Positions 37,501 to 49,780 of a stretch of DNA of 64,000 nt are shown here, piece after piece. The stretch is from NCBI GenBank assembly GCA_037389465.1, contig JAZARR010000150.1:62001-126000 (forward strand). The letters are read 5' to 3'. Position numbers and translations under genes: made by a program. The notes beneath the pieces were generated by a model. The model saw only the letters and a list, made by a program, of their open reading frames with translations, did not search any database and was not told the DNA's origin. The DNA is from Baylisascaris procyonis. Lineage: Eukaryota; Nematoda; Chromadorea; Rhabditida; Ascarididae. Numbering within the stretch: the first letter of the stretch is position 1; each line of letters starts with the position of its first letter.

Positions 37501-40500
37501 CGGCAATTTTGAATAGGTTAGCGGAACAACTGTCAGCAGTAACAACATAATAGCAAAATAAAGACTTCAGGAGCCATTGTGATTCGCAAAAGATATTCTG
37601 TCGGTGACTTTGATGTGTAAAACCCAAATTTTAAACGAACTCGCACTAAATTTTCCTAGTGTAACCTTAATTCAGTCTGAGTTGATTGGATGGAAATGTT
37701 TGATTATTGATTGTTGTTTTTCTTCCATATATTTTAAAAGTTTGGCACCAATATTTTAGTTATTGTGGAGGTTTGCTGCTTTAAATGCGGTACAAGAAGA
37801 GCTCAAGAGTCAACTGTCTACAGCTAACACCGAGGAACGCTTTAATATTCATCAGGTACTTTATTGGAGGTCGCTCCCGTTTTTGGAGCCACTTGCCATA
37901 GTAGAAGGAATGTTTATTTCCTTAGGCATTATAATTCTTGAGCAGTGTTGGTCATTAAATGCTTGCAAATTAAATGCGGAACTTGCCATATTTCACCTAA
38001 TATATGCATATAAAATCGTGAAACAGAACTTTTCCAAGTCTCCAAATGTAGATGCTACTTGAAGGCTTTAGTTAATCTCATTTCGAGATTGGCAATTTGC
38101 TTAACGATCTAATTCGGCTGTTTAGGTAGCTGCGATAGTGTTGAAGAGGGGTGGTGACGCATCAAAGATTACCGATTTGGTGGATGCATTGACATCGGAG
38201 ATTGAAACTCGCGATATACTTTGTCAGTTGAACGCAGTGGAGCTTCTCAGTGATGCAGCTTCTCAGTAAGCACCTCTCATATTGATGCAGTGAGCTCATC
38301 TTAAGAGCAGATGGGCGTAGGATTTGGGTTGGATATCTGGTAGGTAGTCGGTAATCTCAGTAGGCGAATCTCTCCGACATGTGCTACGAAATATCATTCT
38401 GTTCTTAACCTTGGTCTGATTCACCTCTGGCGACGTCGTTGGCTATCTGGCATATAAATTGTATTTCCCCTAGTTTTTAGATTTGACTTGACAGTGTTTT
38501 CTTTAGTGCTTTATCCATCACGCGATTGTGTTACGCTATGGCAGGTGTTGTCTCCAATTTCTATGTTTTTTCGAATAGCAGAAGAGATGAGGGTAGCGAT
38601 ATTCGCGAAGGCTTTTTTTTAATTTAGCGAGTGTTTTTCAGGAATTCTCGGTAAAATTTTAAAAAATATTCTTGTTGGAGATGCAAGAAAGAGGAAGTGG
38701 GAGTCAGAATGCTAGTAAATATCCCTCTTTCTCTGTGGTGCATCAGAGCATGAAAGTGAGCATGTTATATTTCTTTAAGGTGCATGGATGTTTACTGGAA
38801 AGCCTGTAATACTTTAAGGCATCATTTACGTTCACTTCACTTTCTAGATCGTTCGACAATGCCGATGTTTTGCATTTATGCCATAAAATCCTTTCCGACG
38901 TACGGATCTCATTTCCTTCGCAATCAAGAATCAATTATTTTTGTAATATATGCAAATTTAGGCATACATCTGCTGCGGAATTTTTGCTATCTGCAGGAGT
39001 CGTGGATCGTCTCTACAAGCTTTTGCAAGATATAAAAGAACAACCTGACGCTGGTTTCCTCTTTCCTGGTATGTTGAGCAATTTTACCCTTCGTTTATTT
39101 CGAATCTAATCACTACAGCACCAGTGTACTTTCGGCAATCTCATGTAGGAAAACTTTGTCAGTACTCAGTTAACGAAAGGAAGGGGATGGGGAGGTTTTT
39201 GTTGCAAATGTGACGTTATGAGATGCCCAGAGAATGTATCTTTTCACAGGCCCACCTGTGTTTGTTGGCTTCATAGGGGGAGGGGGGAGGCGATGACTAT
39301 TTAAGGAGCGAATGAGTTCCGTAGATGGGAGATGGCAGCCACAAATTGTTGTGCATGGATAAATGGAGGAAAAAAGCACTACTCAATATGAGGCTTTTTC
39401 TTATGCCGTGGAAGCGTCCGCGATATCACTTTGTGTTATGTGATGCAGATGACTATGTTCAATAGGCTAAAAACAAATGTAATGTTTCCTTGCTTATAGC
39501 CCTGGCTCTTTCTATGATCTTTCATTTTGAGTATTTCTTGGTTCTCGGAATTTGTGGGTGGTCAAATTTCGGGGTTTATTGACGAAAAAAATGGTATATG
39601 AGCAAACTTCGATATCCAGGAAAAACTTAAATTAATAATTTAGATGATAATTGGTTATTGAAAAGGTTGATTTTATTTCTGTTAGAAGCTCGAGCATAGG
39701 TTTCCAAGTTAGATATATTTTCTGCTGCGAAAAAAGGAAATGGGGGTGCTTGAATAGGTGTGATTGATTACTGAATTTTATGTGCAGTGTCAATTTGAAG
39801 CACTGATGAAATTCTTTGGCCATCTATCGGTGACTGAAGTGCAATGTTTGAAACGTTATCCGGCCTTCCTGCATTCGTTATTCGATATCGTTCATCACTT
39901 CGACATTCTGGATGCCTCGCAACGTCTACTTGCATTCGATACACTCGCTGTTTTGACGTCGACGGATGATGCGAAGGTCTTCCTGCAAAGCATCGCCCGT
40001 TGGTTTTCATTTTATTTCCTACAATTTCTTTTTTATTTCCTTGCTTTTAGCACCTTTTTTTTCCTTTTTCTTATAGTTTTGTTTTTCTTGTAATTTGTTT
40101 TCTATAATCCTATGATTTATAATTTTTCCTGTAATCTCCTATAATTTATAATATGCCTTGCAGTATAATATAATTTTATTTCCGATCCACTTTGATCATT
40201 CATCATGAAATGCTTATATCCCGTTACGTTTGCATGGAGACCGTAGTTGTGGGTTGTTCTCTTCAAGTTTACAGTTTTAACATCAACCGTTGCCAAATAA
40301 TAATTGCGGTTGATAGAAAGGTTGTAGACAGCGATGGTAATGATTTCTGCACTTTTTTCTACATTTTTTCGTTTACACTATGGTGCCGAATTATGTTTAC
40401 TGGAAATTTCCCTCATCTATTACAAAGTGCTGAATTTTCAAGCCGAACCGTGGATTTTAATTTTCAAGAGTGACAAGGCTTTCTATTAAAGTATTACACC

Positions 40501-42855
40501 TATTGGCTATCGCTCAGTATTCATTATGGAAGAGTTGAGGCTTTGTTGATAGGGAAAGCTGATAATTTCAAGAGAAATATGATATGGACAAGGCAATGAA
40601 TGCTTTCGGTGCAGCGATATGTAGTGGTCCTCTCGAGTTGCGAGTTCGACACATCAATGCGCTAACGATGATGATGCGTCCATCAGATATCATCAAGGTT
40701 TGTACTTTATATTCTAGAGCAAAGTAGTTGGGTTGGATGTTTGTTTTGCGAGGTGTTTACTGAGCTCAGGGGTTCCCCTATTTGTCTAATCATACTTTAT
40801 CTTGAGAAGTAGTCTATTCCTAAATTGCTATGAAAAAGATGTCTTTTTTAAAATAACCTTTAAGCTAAAAGCTAAACTCTGAGCTAAAATCACGAGCTAA
40901 AATCTTAGATAAAACCATTTTCTTAAAGTATCATAGAATATAGAGGCCATTTGATATCTGAGGTGAAGCAAATAAATCATTATTCCGTTTATCTATTAAC
41001 GAAGCGTATTTCAGAAAGAAGTGAGCGAAATTGTTTATTCGTGGTTCGCCGAATTAGGTGAACCATTTCCATCGGTGCTTCTATCTTATGCGTCAAAACC
41101 GTTTCCTGAAATTCGTATGGCCACGTTGAGCTTGTTCGATCAGCTTTTCAATTACGATTGGGCAATAAGGAAGTTTGTAGTTCTTGCAGGGTTCGTTGTT
41201 CTCTTATTCGAATTCTCATACCTATGTTACTTCAAGTACATTAGAGTTAGCATTAGCTGTTGTCGAAGAGAGTTGATTGCAAAAATTGCAAAAAACAATT
41301 AAATGAAGAACTAGCATTTAATAAGAGGATTATAATTCTATGAGTCGTTTGATGATATTTGGAGTGGTAATATAATTTGATTTTAGTTATGTAAAATAAT
41401 TTTATAAAGGTATGGCATGGATTTCATCAAAGTTTAAAGGCGAGCTGGCATTGGCTCGAAGTTGCTGGGGGATGGGGAGGGATGTGTCATTGCACATGGC
41501 CACATCATGTTAGTCGAACCAGAATGCAGAGTAAATGGGAGAGGCGATGCAAATGTTTACTTTGCGCAGTTTGTAATGCTGTGAGAAATGTTGTGTTAGT
41601 AGAAACATCCCCTAATAGCGTAGCTGGTAGGGTGTGAGGCCAGTGAATTAGACATCGTGGGCTAGAAGGCAGTCTGCTGCAAAACAATTTCGCTTTCCAT
41701 CTAAGTTTTTTGTGTCAAGTGAAGAAGGTAGTAACCATTGTCAATATAATGACGCCACCATCTATGATTATGGTACTGTTGCACTGATCTTCCTAGTGGG
41801 AATATTCGTTTATATAAGCGTTGCTATTATATTATTCTCTAATTGTTGCAAAAGTAGTTCAGAGTAAAATGTTGCAAAAGTAGTTCAGAGTAAAATCATT
41901 GCCGTGAATCGGTACTGTGACTGGTGAAGACGCAATTATCTATTATAAATTGAGGTTGTCTTTTAAAAAGTGAATTGCAATGAAGATAATTTTATTATAT
42001 AGGCAGTAATTACTGTAGACACTGTTCCTAGATGGAAATTGAGGATGAGGTCAAGGGGTAGTGGCATATTTATTTGATAGCGACCAATATCTATTCGCGT
42101 TGATAATCATAATTTCATTCAAAACCTTCGTAACTTTGTTTGCCCTTTTTCAGTAAATTAGGAATAATGACGTTGATTTTATAGGGGGTTATAGAAGGAA
42201 TGAAATTGTATGTTTCTAGGGATAAAGGGATAAATAAATTTCGATCTAGGGATAAAGATTGTATGTTATTATGTCATCAGGACTTGTTATTAAGAACTTT
42301 ATTCACTTTAGTGCTTTTTTCATTATGGCTAAGTTCAGTTAAATTCAACGAGATGTTGGTGCGAAGTGGAAGTAATCTGCTGAACATTTAGCGACTTTTT
42401 ACATAGCCAGAATTTGTTTAAATAGAAAAAACTATCAAAGGTCATATGTTGAGAGTAATCGGGGGAAACCAGTGTTACCTAGGCGGTAATATTGATTGTA
42501 ATGTCTTTCTTGCGAATCACGGTAAGTTATAAGGTAACGCGAAGTTATATGTGATAATCAAGCCCGAGATGAGCAGGCATGTGGTGGCCACATTGGCAAC
42601 TTTAGATTTTGGTAATTTTTTTCGCATGAAATATTACTTTATTGTTATATTTTTAGCTTTATGGAATGCTTATTAAATCGAAACACCGAAACGAATGCCG
42701 AAGGGAAGCAGCTAAAGTTTGATGTGATTTGTCGTCTCATCGAATGTGGATCATCTTTGATCCCACCTGAACACTTATTCAGGCTCAAATTGTATCGTCG
42801 TGAGGGGCCTTTCTATGTGGATCGGCCACCGCAGATTGATATGGAAAATGAGTGA
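34513..42855 (+). CDS. PSMD5: 26S proteasome non-ATPase subunit 5 (PSMD5/S5B), multi-exon
   Basis: HEAT-like helical chaperone that, from work on human PSMD5, holds the RPT1-RPT2-RPN1 base precursor during 19S assembly and is absent from mature 26S. Exons: 34513-34679, 36518-36776, a tentative 36820-36842, 37760-37855, 38126-38265, 38962-39068, 39801-39998, 40573-40697, 41015-41190, 42657-42855. Phases agree from 37760 to the TGA. The match I recognise runs through FLFP-ALMKFFGHLSV (human LPGFVKFFGNLAV), CLKRYPAFLHSLFDIV, PLELRVRHINALTMMM, SKPFPEIRMATLSLFDQL and the C-terminal RREGPFYV (human SEGPYYV). About 490 aa are covered against 504 in human. Roughly 30-40 residues between 36777 and 37759 are not confidently placed. 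AATAAA at 42910 lies 55 bases past the stop. Confidence 0.9.
41845..41896. repeat. Perfect 26 bp tandem duplication
   Basis: Copies 41845-41870 and 41871-41896 are identical and abutting. They lie in the last PSMD5-like intron. Confidence 0.96.
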
Positions 42856-42909
42856 TACATGTTAAATATGTGTGCGAAAGCTATTCCCGTGCTTTCTATT
42901 TGTTGTTGT

Positions 42910-42915
42910 AATAAA
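42910..42915 (+). terminator. PSMD5: Polyadenylation signal of PSMD5-like gene
   Basis: A canonical AATAAA hexamer lies 55 bases after the TGA at 42853-42855, a typical spacing for a nematode 3' UTR. Confidence 0.75.
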
Positions 42916-45900
42916 AGAGAGTTTTGTTGACGTGAAAAATGCTTTATTTTGTTTTTGTAACTGTAAGGAAAATCGGAGGTATATTTAGTAAGTAAAGTTA
43001 GACGGGATCCTTTCGCTAATTTATTAACGACTAAGATGGGTGCCTAATGCTGGTGGTGGTGGGAGGGGGGGGGTTGTGAGTGGATTTGGTCGGCAAATGC
43101 AAGATGTTTGCGTTGGCAGTGATGTGGTACGAAGGAGTTTGATAACTCTTTTCATAACTTGGAGGTATGCTTACCCATAAATTTGCACATATTCATTTGG
43201 TTGTCGCAATCTTAATTTAGTTTAATGCAAATTTTCCAAAAAATTTGGGTAGGATAGGAAGGTAGAGGGTTTTTAAAAAAGATATGTTTTGGTGGATGTG
43301 TCAACTCTAGATTGTGTATTGGCATAATGATCCTCATTTAGAATTTTTATTTTCGCCTTTATTATCCACGATGGCACGTTGGAGCTGTGCAATTGCGGAA
43401 TAAATTTTTGAAAATTGACTTGGCATTATGCCTATTTTGATCGTTTCATCGAACAAAGTTTTTCTTTTTATCGTCATAATTGAACTTTTTCTTTTTTTTT
43501 GTTGCTTAAAGGCTTTTACCAGTCATGATAGTATGGTCATCAGGAATGTTATTAGTTGGCTATTTACGTGTTATTAACGATGAGAGTTTTTATCAGTGGA
43601 GAGTCATTTATTATGAGAGTAGTTTTCCACCTCCAGAAGTTGGGATGTAATGGGGTGTATGACGTGGGGGGAGGGGGGAAGAGGGGCTATAAAACAAATA
43701 TCATCCCAGCTCATGCACTAACAGCATGTGTCGATTGCATCGATGGGATGGGCCAGTCAGGTGGAGATGAGGTTTATGCTCGTTGAGTCATAAAAAGACC
43801 CCAAGCTTGGGAAATGAAACTTGGTCTGGCACATCCCGAGGTTCCTAGCGCCAAAGGTCCAGCTTATTACTTACTGTAATACATCTAAGAAACAACGTGC
43901 ATATTTACATGTATACATAAATAAACAGATCAAAAACCTTCCACGCCTACTTGAGCTGCGTATTGGTCACAGTCTTTTTCTTTCTCTCCCATTTTGGCGG
44001 GAAAAGGTGGGCTTATCCTTCCCAACAGAAGGTCGCATGTTTGCTAAGACATGGAAGTGCAGCGATATCCCTTTTTCTTACACTTGAAACTTTGCATAAT
44101 TTTCACGGGCAGGTCTCTGGCACTAGCACATTTACTTCCTTTTCATAGGGTTGAGGGAGTGTCTTTGCATTTCTATGCGACCCCCCTGATCCTCAATCGC
44201 TCCTCTATTCCATGATGTCATTCGTGGCAAAGGGTTCAACAAAGACATCAGCACACACTATAGTTTCGTGTTTTTCGTCGATTTACATTTGTTTTATTGT
44301 ATTCGGTCGAAGTTGCTCTCATCAGCAGTTATAAAAGTCCAGATGCAGTCGCATTCGGTAGCTTTTATTGTGTTAGAAAAAGTCCATATTGTTATATTTC
44401 CAGGGGGATATATTCATCAAGAAGTAGGAAACAGCGTGTATACGAAGAGATGGAACACGAAAGGGAAGAAGGACAACTCAACGATGGCGGAACTTTGGGC
44501 GGTGAGCGGCTACCATATGATTTTTTAATCATTGCCTTCGTATCAGTGGAAAAAGAAATTTTTTTCATGAGTTCGACGTTCATTGGATAGTTTTTCTGCA
44601 CTTTAATTTAGTATTATGAGTGTGGCATCAAAAGGTTAATAAATAGAAAGAAGCACCGACTCACCAGAGAGAGGGGATTGACGTAGCTGAAGTTGTTAGG
44701 GAGAGAGGCGACGAGGAAGTCGTCGTTAGACGACGGACGTCGGAATACGAAGACTGGAGAGGCAGCAGTCCCCTCTTTCACTCCAATGCCCAGTAGTCGG
44801 CTGGGGCTGCTTATATGCAGCTCCAGCCGACAATGGACTTCGTTCCCAGTGTCAGCCGATCTCAAAACATCGGCCGACACTGGGAACAGCGTCGCAAGAA
44901 GTTTTGAATTCTTGCGACGTCTCTGTGGGAATGTTTTCGCGACGAGTGCACAGTGCACTGAGCACTGTGCCCTCGTCGCGACAATAAGAGAAATGAGTAG
45001 ATAATTACAAAAAAAAGAGGCAAAATGGGTGCGGGCTGGTAGGCTGCGTAAGTTCTAACTGTAAGTAAGAGTGGATATGTGCGCCCACGTCATAATATTA
45101 TTCGAATGGGATCCATGTTGCTGTTCTATAAAACTTGTCCATCCATGATTTTGTTCTGTAAAATTTGTTCATGCACTGGCTTATAGAACTTGTCCGTACT
45201 GCTGTTCTAACCTGTGCAGGGACAGTTGCTTTTAAGAGTATGACTTGCGCAGTGTGCAGGATAAACTATGACCCTATAGGCCACACATAATTTATCTTCC
45301 ATAGGTCTGCTGCTATATAAGTAAAACCTGTTTGTGGCTGTTTTAGCTAGGAGTGGCGCAATGCGCTCGATACTCACAAAAGACCGTCAAAGTTGGACAA
45401 GTTTTATATTGAATAGTGCCTCCGTTGTTGCAACCTAAATAAGATTGGTGCAGCTCGCTGCAATCTACGCGAATAAAAAAATGGAATCCCATGAGTTGAA
45501 TGGATCTCACCTGAATCGTGCAGAGGTAGAGTACAACTGTTGTGAATGTGGTGCGAGTAGGCTGCTGGTTTGGCATTTCTATGAAGTGAATGGGAGGGGG
45601 AGGTGAAGATAGAAAGATTAAATCGCGAACACTGGCCTTGATGGGCACACTCTCGAGGATGTGCTAGAGATAGCCAGGCCACTACTCATGTTTGATGCAC
45701 TTCAGATTTCATTGCGTTCCACCTCAGTGTATGCATAGCGTTCGAAAAGAATGTGTCAACCCGTGTATAGCAAAAACGATACAGGTTGATTGCAGCTTCG
45801 CTGTCACTGCACACATCTAAGGGACCCTTAGTTTTATTGCATATTAGATATTGAAAACATGTTTGACGATGTCCTATGAAATGAGCCTACAAATGCAATC

Positions 45901-46841
45901 ATGGACTGCACGATCAGACCTAGATGTGAATGGGATGGGGCAGATTGTTTACTGGGGAAGCGTAGAGGTATCCGTCCATAAACATCACATGATGCTGAGT
46001 TGAATCTCTCTTCTGTCCTCCCAGTCAGAAGAATTGCTGCCATGAGCTGAAGCTGAAAGAGTGACTCAGTTGTGCGCTCAACACGCACCCTTGGAATGTG
46101 GGACATATGTAAGTCGTGATGTTGGTTTTATAAATCCTGATTACCGTGCAGTAGTGCGACGTTTCTTCTCGTGGGTGTAATATAAACTGTAGTTGCTCAT
46201 CATGCTAAGTGTAAACTGTCACCTGTTAATGACAAAGGCGCACCTGAAGCTTGCTTTTTTTGCGTGCTCATTCTAATAGACTATCTTTTTTTGGTTAATT
46301 CATAGGAAGAAAGTTGTGCAACAATTTCAGGCCTTCCGAATTCACGCAAAAATTTGCCCAAAATTGAAGGCGGGTCGATGTTGGCTATTTGTGGTACAGA
46401 TGAGCACTTCGTTGTTGATGCTCACTTTCTCTTTTTAGATGAAATAATTGGGAAATATTCCACATCATTGGCGTCAGGATGTGAAGAAAAAGAGCTTTTT
46501 AAATAGGTAACACGAGAGCAGGAGTTCTTTCAAAGGGAGGGGAATTAGATTTGAAATCTTTTAGAGTTATGACCGTATTGATGTGAACATGAGAGCGGGT
46601 GTTGCGCATCTATGAATGAACAACAAACATAGTAGAACAAGTCCCCCTCTCCATCCTTCCCAAAAAATATTTTCCTTCAGTGATAATTCGGTACCATATG
46701 GCTAAGATCAGTACTTTTTACAATAGCCAGACAATTCGTTCATTTAGTTTCAGGGTTTGTTAATGCTTTGGTCACTTTTTACTTATGTTATGTGTTGTTT
46801 GCGTAGAGTTAATAAAGTTTCCGATTTTGTTGTCTTTATAA
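42916..46841. other. Intergenic region with G-runs and a hairpin cluster
   Basis: No supported gene. G-rich tracts lie at about 43058-43074 and 43665-43686. The hairpin cluster at 44711-44981 is the main structured feature. Open frames over 44614-45004 on both strands are created by that palindromic sequence. Frames on the minus strand at 45343-46106 show no domain. Confidence 0.55.
44711..44981. repeat. Run of four strong hairpins plus a 5' palindromic lead-in
   Basis: Consecutive inverted repeats: 44796-44831 (15 bp arms, one mismatch, 6-nt loop), 44842-44887 (19 bp arms, one mismatch), 44890-44919 (perfect 11 bp arms, loop of 8) and 44937-44981 (10 bp outer arms with a nested 9 bp GCACAGTGC/GCACTGTGC stem). 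A looser GACGAC-type palindrome precedes them at 44711-44742. Each arm has its own sequence, so these are separate palindromes and not one tandem repeat. No transposase or tRNA feature is visible. Confidence 0.88.
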
Positions 46842-48934
46842 ATGAATACTGCAGATTTCGGTGCGGCTATCCCCTTAGTGATAACACGTGGACATCGGCG
46901 AGGATTGGGCTACACAACTCGGGATCCTCCTGGTTATATGCTGGTCTTTCTCTTTAAAGGCCCTACCTCAGTGACAATGAGAGATGAGGAGAGTGGTGTA
47001 CGATGTACATATGTGTGCCGAGAATGTCAGATTCTACGCTCACGTGATCGCACATTACCAATGGTGCCATTTGTTTTCGTCGTTTCTGGTCGTTTTATTA
47101 CCAATCCCGAATCGTCACCGTTTTGGGAGCATTATTGCAAGCTGAGGCCAACCGGCGAAGTGTTCGCTGAGGGCGTCCTCAATGAACTGCGACGAGCAAC
47201 GACTATGGACACAAGTGATGCCAGCCGAAGGGAGGCTGTCGCTAGATGCGTCGCTAACACTGAGGCTAGAACAGGTTTGATTCTGCTTTCTTTTTACTAA
47301 GTTCTTTGATCATTTCGTTATTGTAGTCAATATTTAATTATCCTTTTAGGTGAGATATTCAAGTATTTTAAAGATTGAAGCTTTGTGTTGAATTGTAAAC
47401 CTTTTCTATAGATGTTATTAGAATATGAGTTGTGTTGGATGAAATTTGCTATTATTAGCAAATGTGCTGATGTTGTTTCCAGGTTCATTTCAAACGCATT
47501 ACGGTATTGGGCCAGGGGGGCGGACCCTCTTCATCTCCCTCAAACGGATCCTCTGCGTCATTTCAGATTATGGACCGCTCACAGGCGCACTGAGATCTTC
47601 CGCCTTCTAACAGGCTGGCTCGACATTAGCTAAGAAATCGAGTAAATGACTGGATCATTGGATTTTTTTGCTCCCTTCTTAGAAATTCTACCTGAGGGAT
47701 GCTCGCTATGACTCTGCTAACAGCAACTAAACTCCTTACCTCAGTGTGTTGATGTTCGATGACGGTGAAATTGTTTCCGCGATGAAGCCGCCCGGCAACA
47801 CGATATTTTGTGCTAGGCCCACTGCTGCTAAAAATTCTGACAAGTTTTATTCATAACCTAGTTCAGACATCAGTGACATCGAGAAGGCGGATATGTGGCG
47901 GAGAATGCTCTCTTCACTGCATGCAAAGAAAGGCTACAGAAGTGCGTGCGCTTTACTGAGGGCGGCTTTGAGTGAGAATCCTGCCGCTAGCTATCTCCGA
48001 TCATCTGCAGGTATGTTTTCATTGTTTATGCAGATTTTGCCCGAAGAAATCATTGTGTTTAAATTTCTAGTTTTCAACTGACCAGTGCCAGAGAAAGTGT
48101 TTGTACCGAGGTCACCTGCTAAAAGCTTTTCATAGCCTTGTGCATGGGTCAAGACTTTGAGATCTTCCGGCCAGATGTGCCGAAATTCTCGATTCTAATC
48201 ATTCCCGGGATTTGTAAAGTCATCGTTGCCTGCGACAAATCTCATCTTCGCTCCTTGTTGCTTCTATAGAGGGCGGGAAATGACGGGAAACGCTGTTTTA
48301 CTGATATTTTTATGGGTTATTACTACCTCTTAAGAAGGACCTTTGGGCATAATTGAAACACAAGTAATTTTTAACAAGTAATGATTTTAACCAAAAGTGG
48401 CGGTAGTAGTAAAAGCAATGCCATTAGCACTGATAGAATTTATTTACTTATATAAGATTCAAAGGCAACTGTAAATGTGGAACAGTTGGTCGAGTTGACG
48501 GTAACAGTTAATTGCGTCGCTTCTGACATGATCGATTCCTCCTTGGGCTTTCTGATTTTCCGGCTGCTATTCCTTGACCCATGATCGATTCCTCCTTGGG
48601 CTTTCTGATTTTCCGGCTGCTATTCCTTGACCCAAAGATTGCGTTGTTTGCAACCCTGTTTTCTATCAGCACAATCTATAAAATTTTATTCGGAAACTGT
48701 CACGAAATAAGAGGCTTGAGGAATTCTTTAGCAATGGAAGTTCAGCAGAACATATTTGAACATCTAACATCATATAGACACAAATTTGTCGTATCTGGGT
48801 GCCTTTTAACTTCGCGTAATACTATTAGTCATTGTTTCTATTGATACCACAGTGTGATGAACGTTGTTTAGATATGGGTATTGCGACTGCACCAATGTTT
48901 GGTACCTCATCGGCTGAACAGAATTCTGAACAAG
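46842..48934 (+). CDS. Uncharacterised C2HC-like module protein A (paralogue of the 49781-54815 gene)
   Basis: I do not recognise the family. Exons: 46842-47274, 47867-48010, 48872-48934, phases consistent. Residues 1-145 hold a globular module with DPPGYMLVF, then C-x2-C (C59, C62), 34 residues, H97-x-C99, then TGEVFAE. This is very likely a zinc-binding fold; a distant FLYWCH/MULE-type zinc finger is one guess. Exon 2 (144 nt) encodes a helical Arg/Lys/Leu-rich segment with DMWRRMLSSL. The ATG at 46842 directly follows an in-frame stop, with a possible trans-splice acceptor (GCGTAG) at about 46800-46805, so it may be the true start. Alternatively ACTGCAG is an acceptor and exons lie upstream. 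The third exon ends with one leftover base that would join in frame to the acceptor at 49748, so A and the next gene could be one transcript. Confidence 0.65.
48528..48633. repeat. Perfect 53 bp tandem duplication
   Basis: Copies 48528-48580 and 48581-48633 are identical and abutting. They lie in the last identified intron of module gene A. This is either a very recent duplication or an assembly artefact. Confidence 0.96.
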
Positions 48935-49414
48935 GTTCTTTGAATTCCCTTCTTTTGCGTTGATTTGTTTGCTCGTTTCTGTCATTACTATTGTCAGGCA
49001 GATTGTGTGTATTGAGTATTATGCATGCTGCATAAGCATATTCGCGTTTTTTTTCCTTTTTTTTGGATATTCTCTTTGGGTATTGTTTTGCGTTTCCTCC
49101 TTTTTCTTGGGTTAAATATTCTCTGACAGACTGGATTTAATATCTAGCACCAGTAGTTTCGTCCAAATAGCAACACTACAAGTGAACAGCTCTTTCCCAT
49201 CCCTTTATAATTAACGGGGCGCCAGCACCAAATTTTGAGATTGCGAAAAAGCGGATCACATTAGGTCGTGAGCAGATAGTAGAAGGAACTGAAGATCTTT
49301 GAAATTTTAAACAAAAATTCCCCAATAATGCAAAATTTTCGACGTCATCGACGTCTTTCCTAGTCAAATCAGTGGACGAGTCAATCCATAAATCATTGAA
49401 ATGAAGCCGCTGTT

Positions 49415-49685
49415 TCTAACGCTACCTCAAGTTCAGATTTCACGAGATTTGATGGGAATGGAAAAGAATCCCCACATTGTTGTGAGAGGATTCTATGTTT
49501 CCTCCCCTTGTTGTCATTCCAGATAACTGTATTTGACTCTCCATCTCATGCCTTTGCCTTTGCCTTCCTTAGTGTGTAGAGCCGTTTCTGTAAGTGGCTC
49601 CTTTTGTAACTCAGCGCATCCCCGCTTAGCCCTCTCACTGCTGCCATCATTTATTTTTGCCGCGTTTATTTGCGGCAACATGAGG
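49415..49685 (-). repeat. Dispersed repeat, copy 2 (inverted relative to 19245-19475)
   Basis: The reverse complement aligns with copy 1 from the AAATGCGGCAAAATAAA-type segment through the CCCATCAAATCTC segment. Copy 2 has about 30 extra bases in the middle. It lies between module gene A and the next paralogue, just 5' of the acceptor at 49748. Confidence 0.75.
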
Positions 49686-49739
49686 AAGTATCTTGGATAA
49701 GGGCGCCAGTTGTTGGTACTGAACGCCTCCTACAATAAC

Positions 49740-49780
49740 GAGTTTCAGAAAGGCGCATTGAGGCTCAGTTCAGCAACGTG
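49740..49780 (+). promoter_or_regulatory. Acceptor and 5' UTR, or internal exon start, before module gene B
   Basis: GAGTTTCAG ends at 49748 and is followed by 32 bases without a stop in the frame of ATG 49781. It may be a spliced-leader (trans-splice) site giving a separate gene. It may equally be a cis acceptor taking the single leftover G from the exon ending at 48934, which keeps the reading frame. Confidence 0.55.

Noticed and set aside
44614..45004. Frames of about 100-114 codons on both strands
   Set aside because: They mirror each other because the region is palindromic; no coding signature.
47484..47633. Possible extra exon in module gene A
   Set aside because: It has a TTTCCAG acceptor and an open frame, but the paralogous gene B splices directly to a 144-nt exon whose counterpart (47867-48010) fits perfectly.
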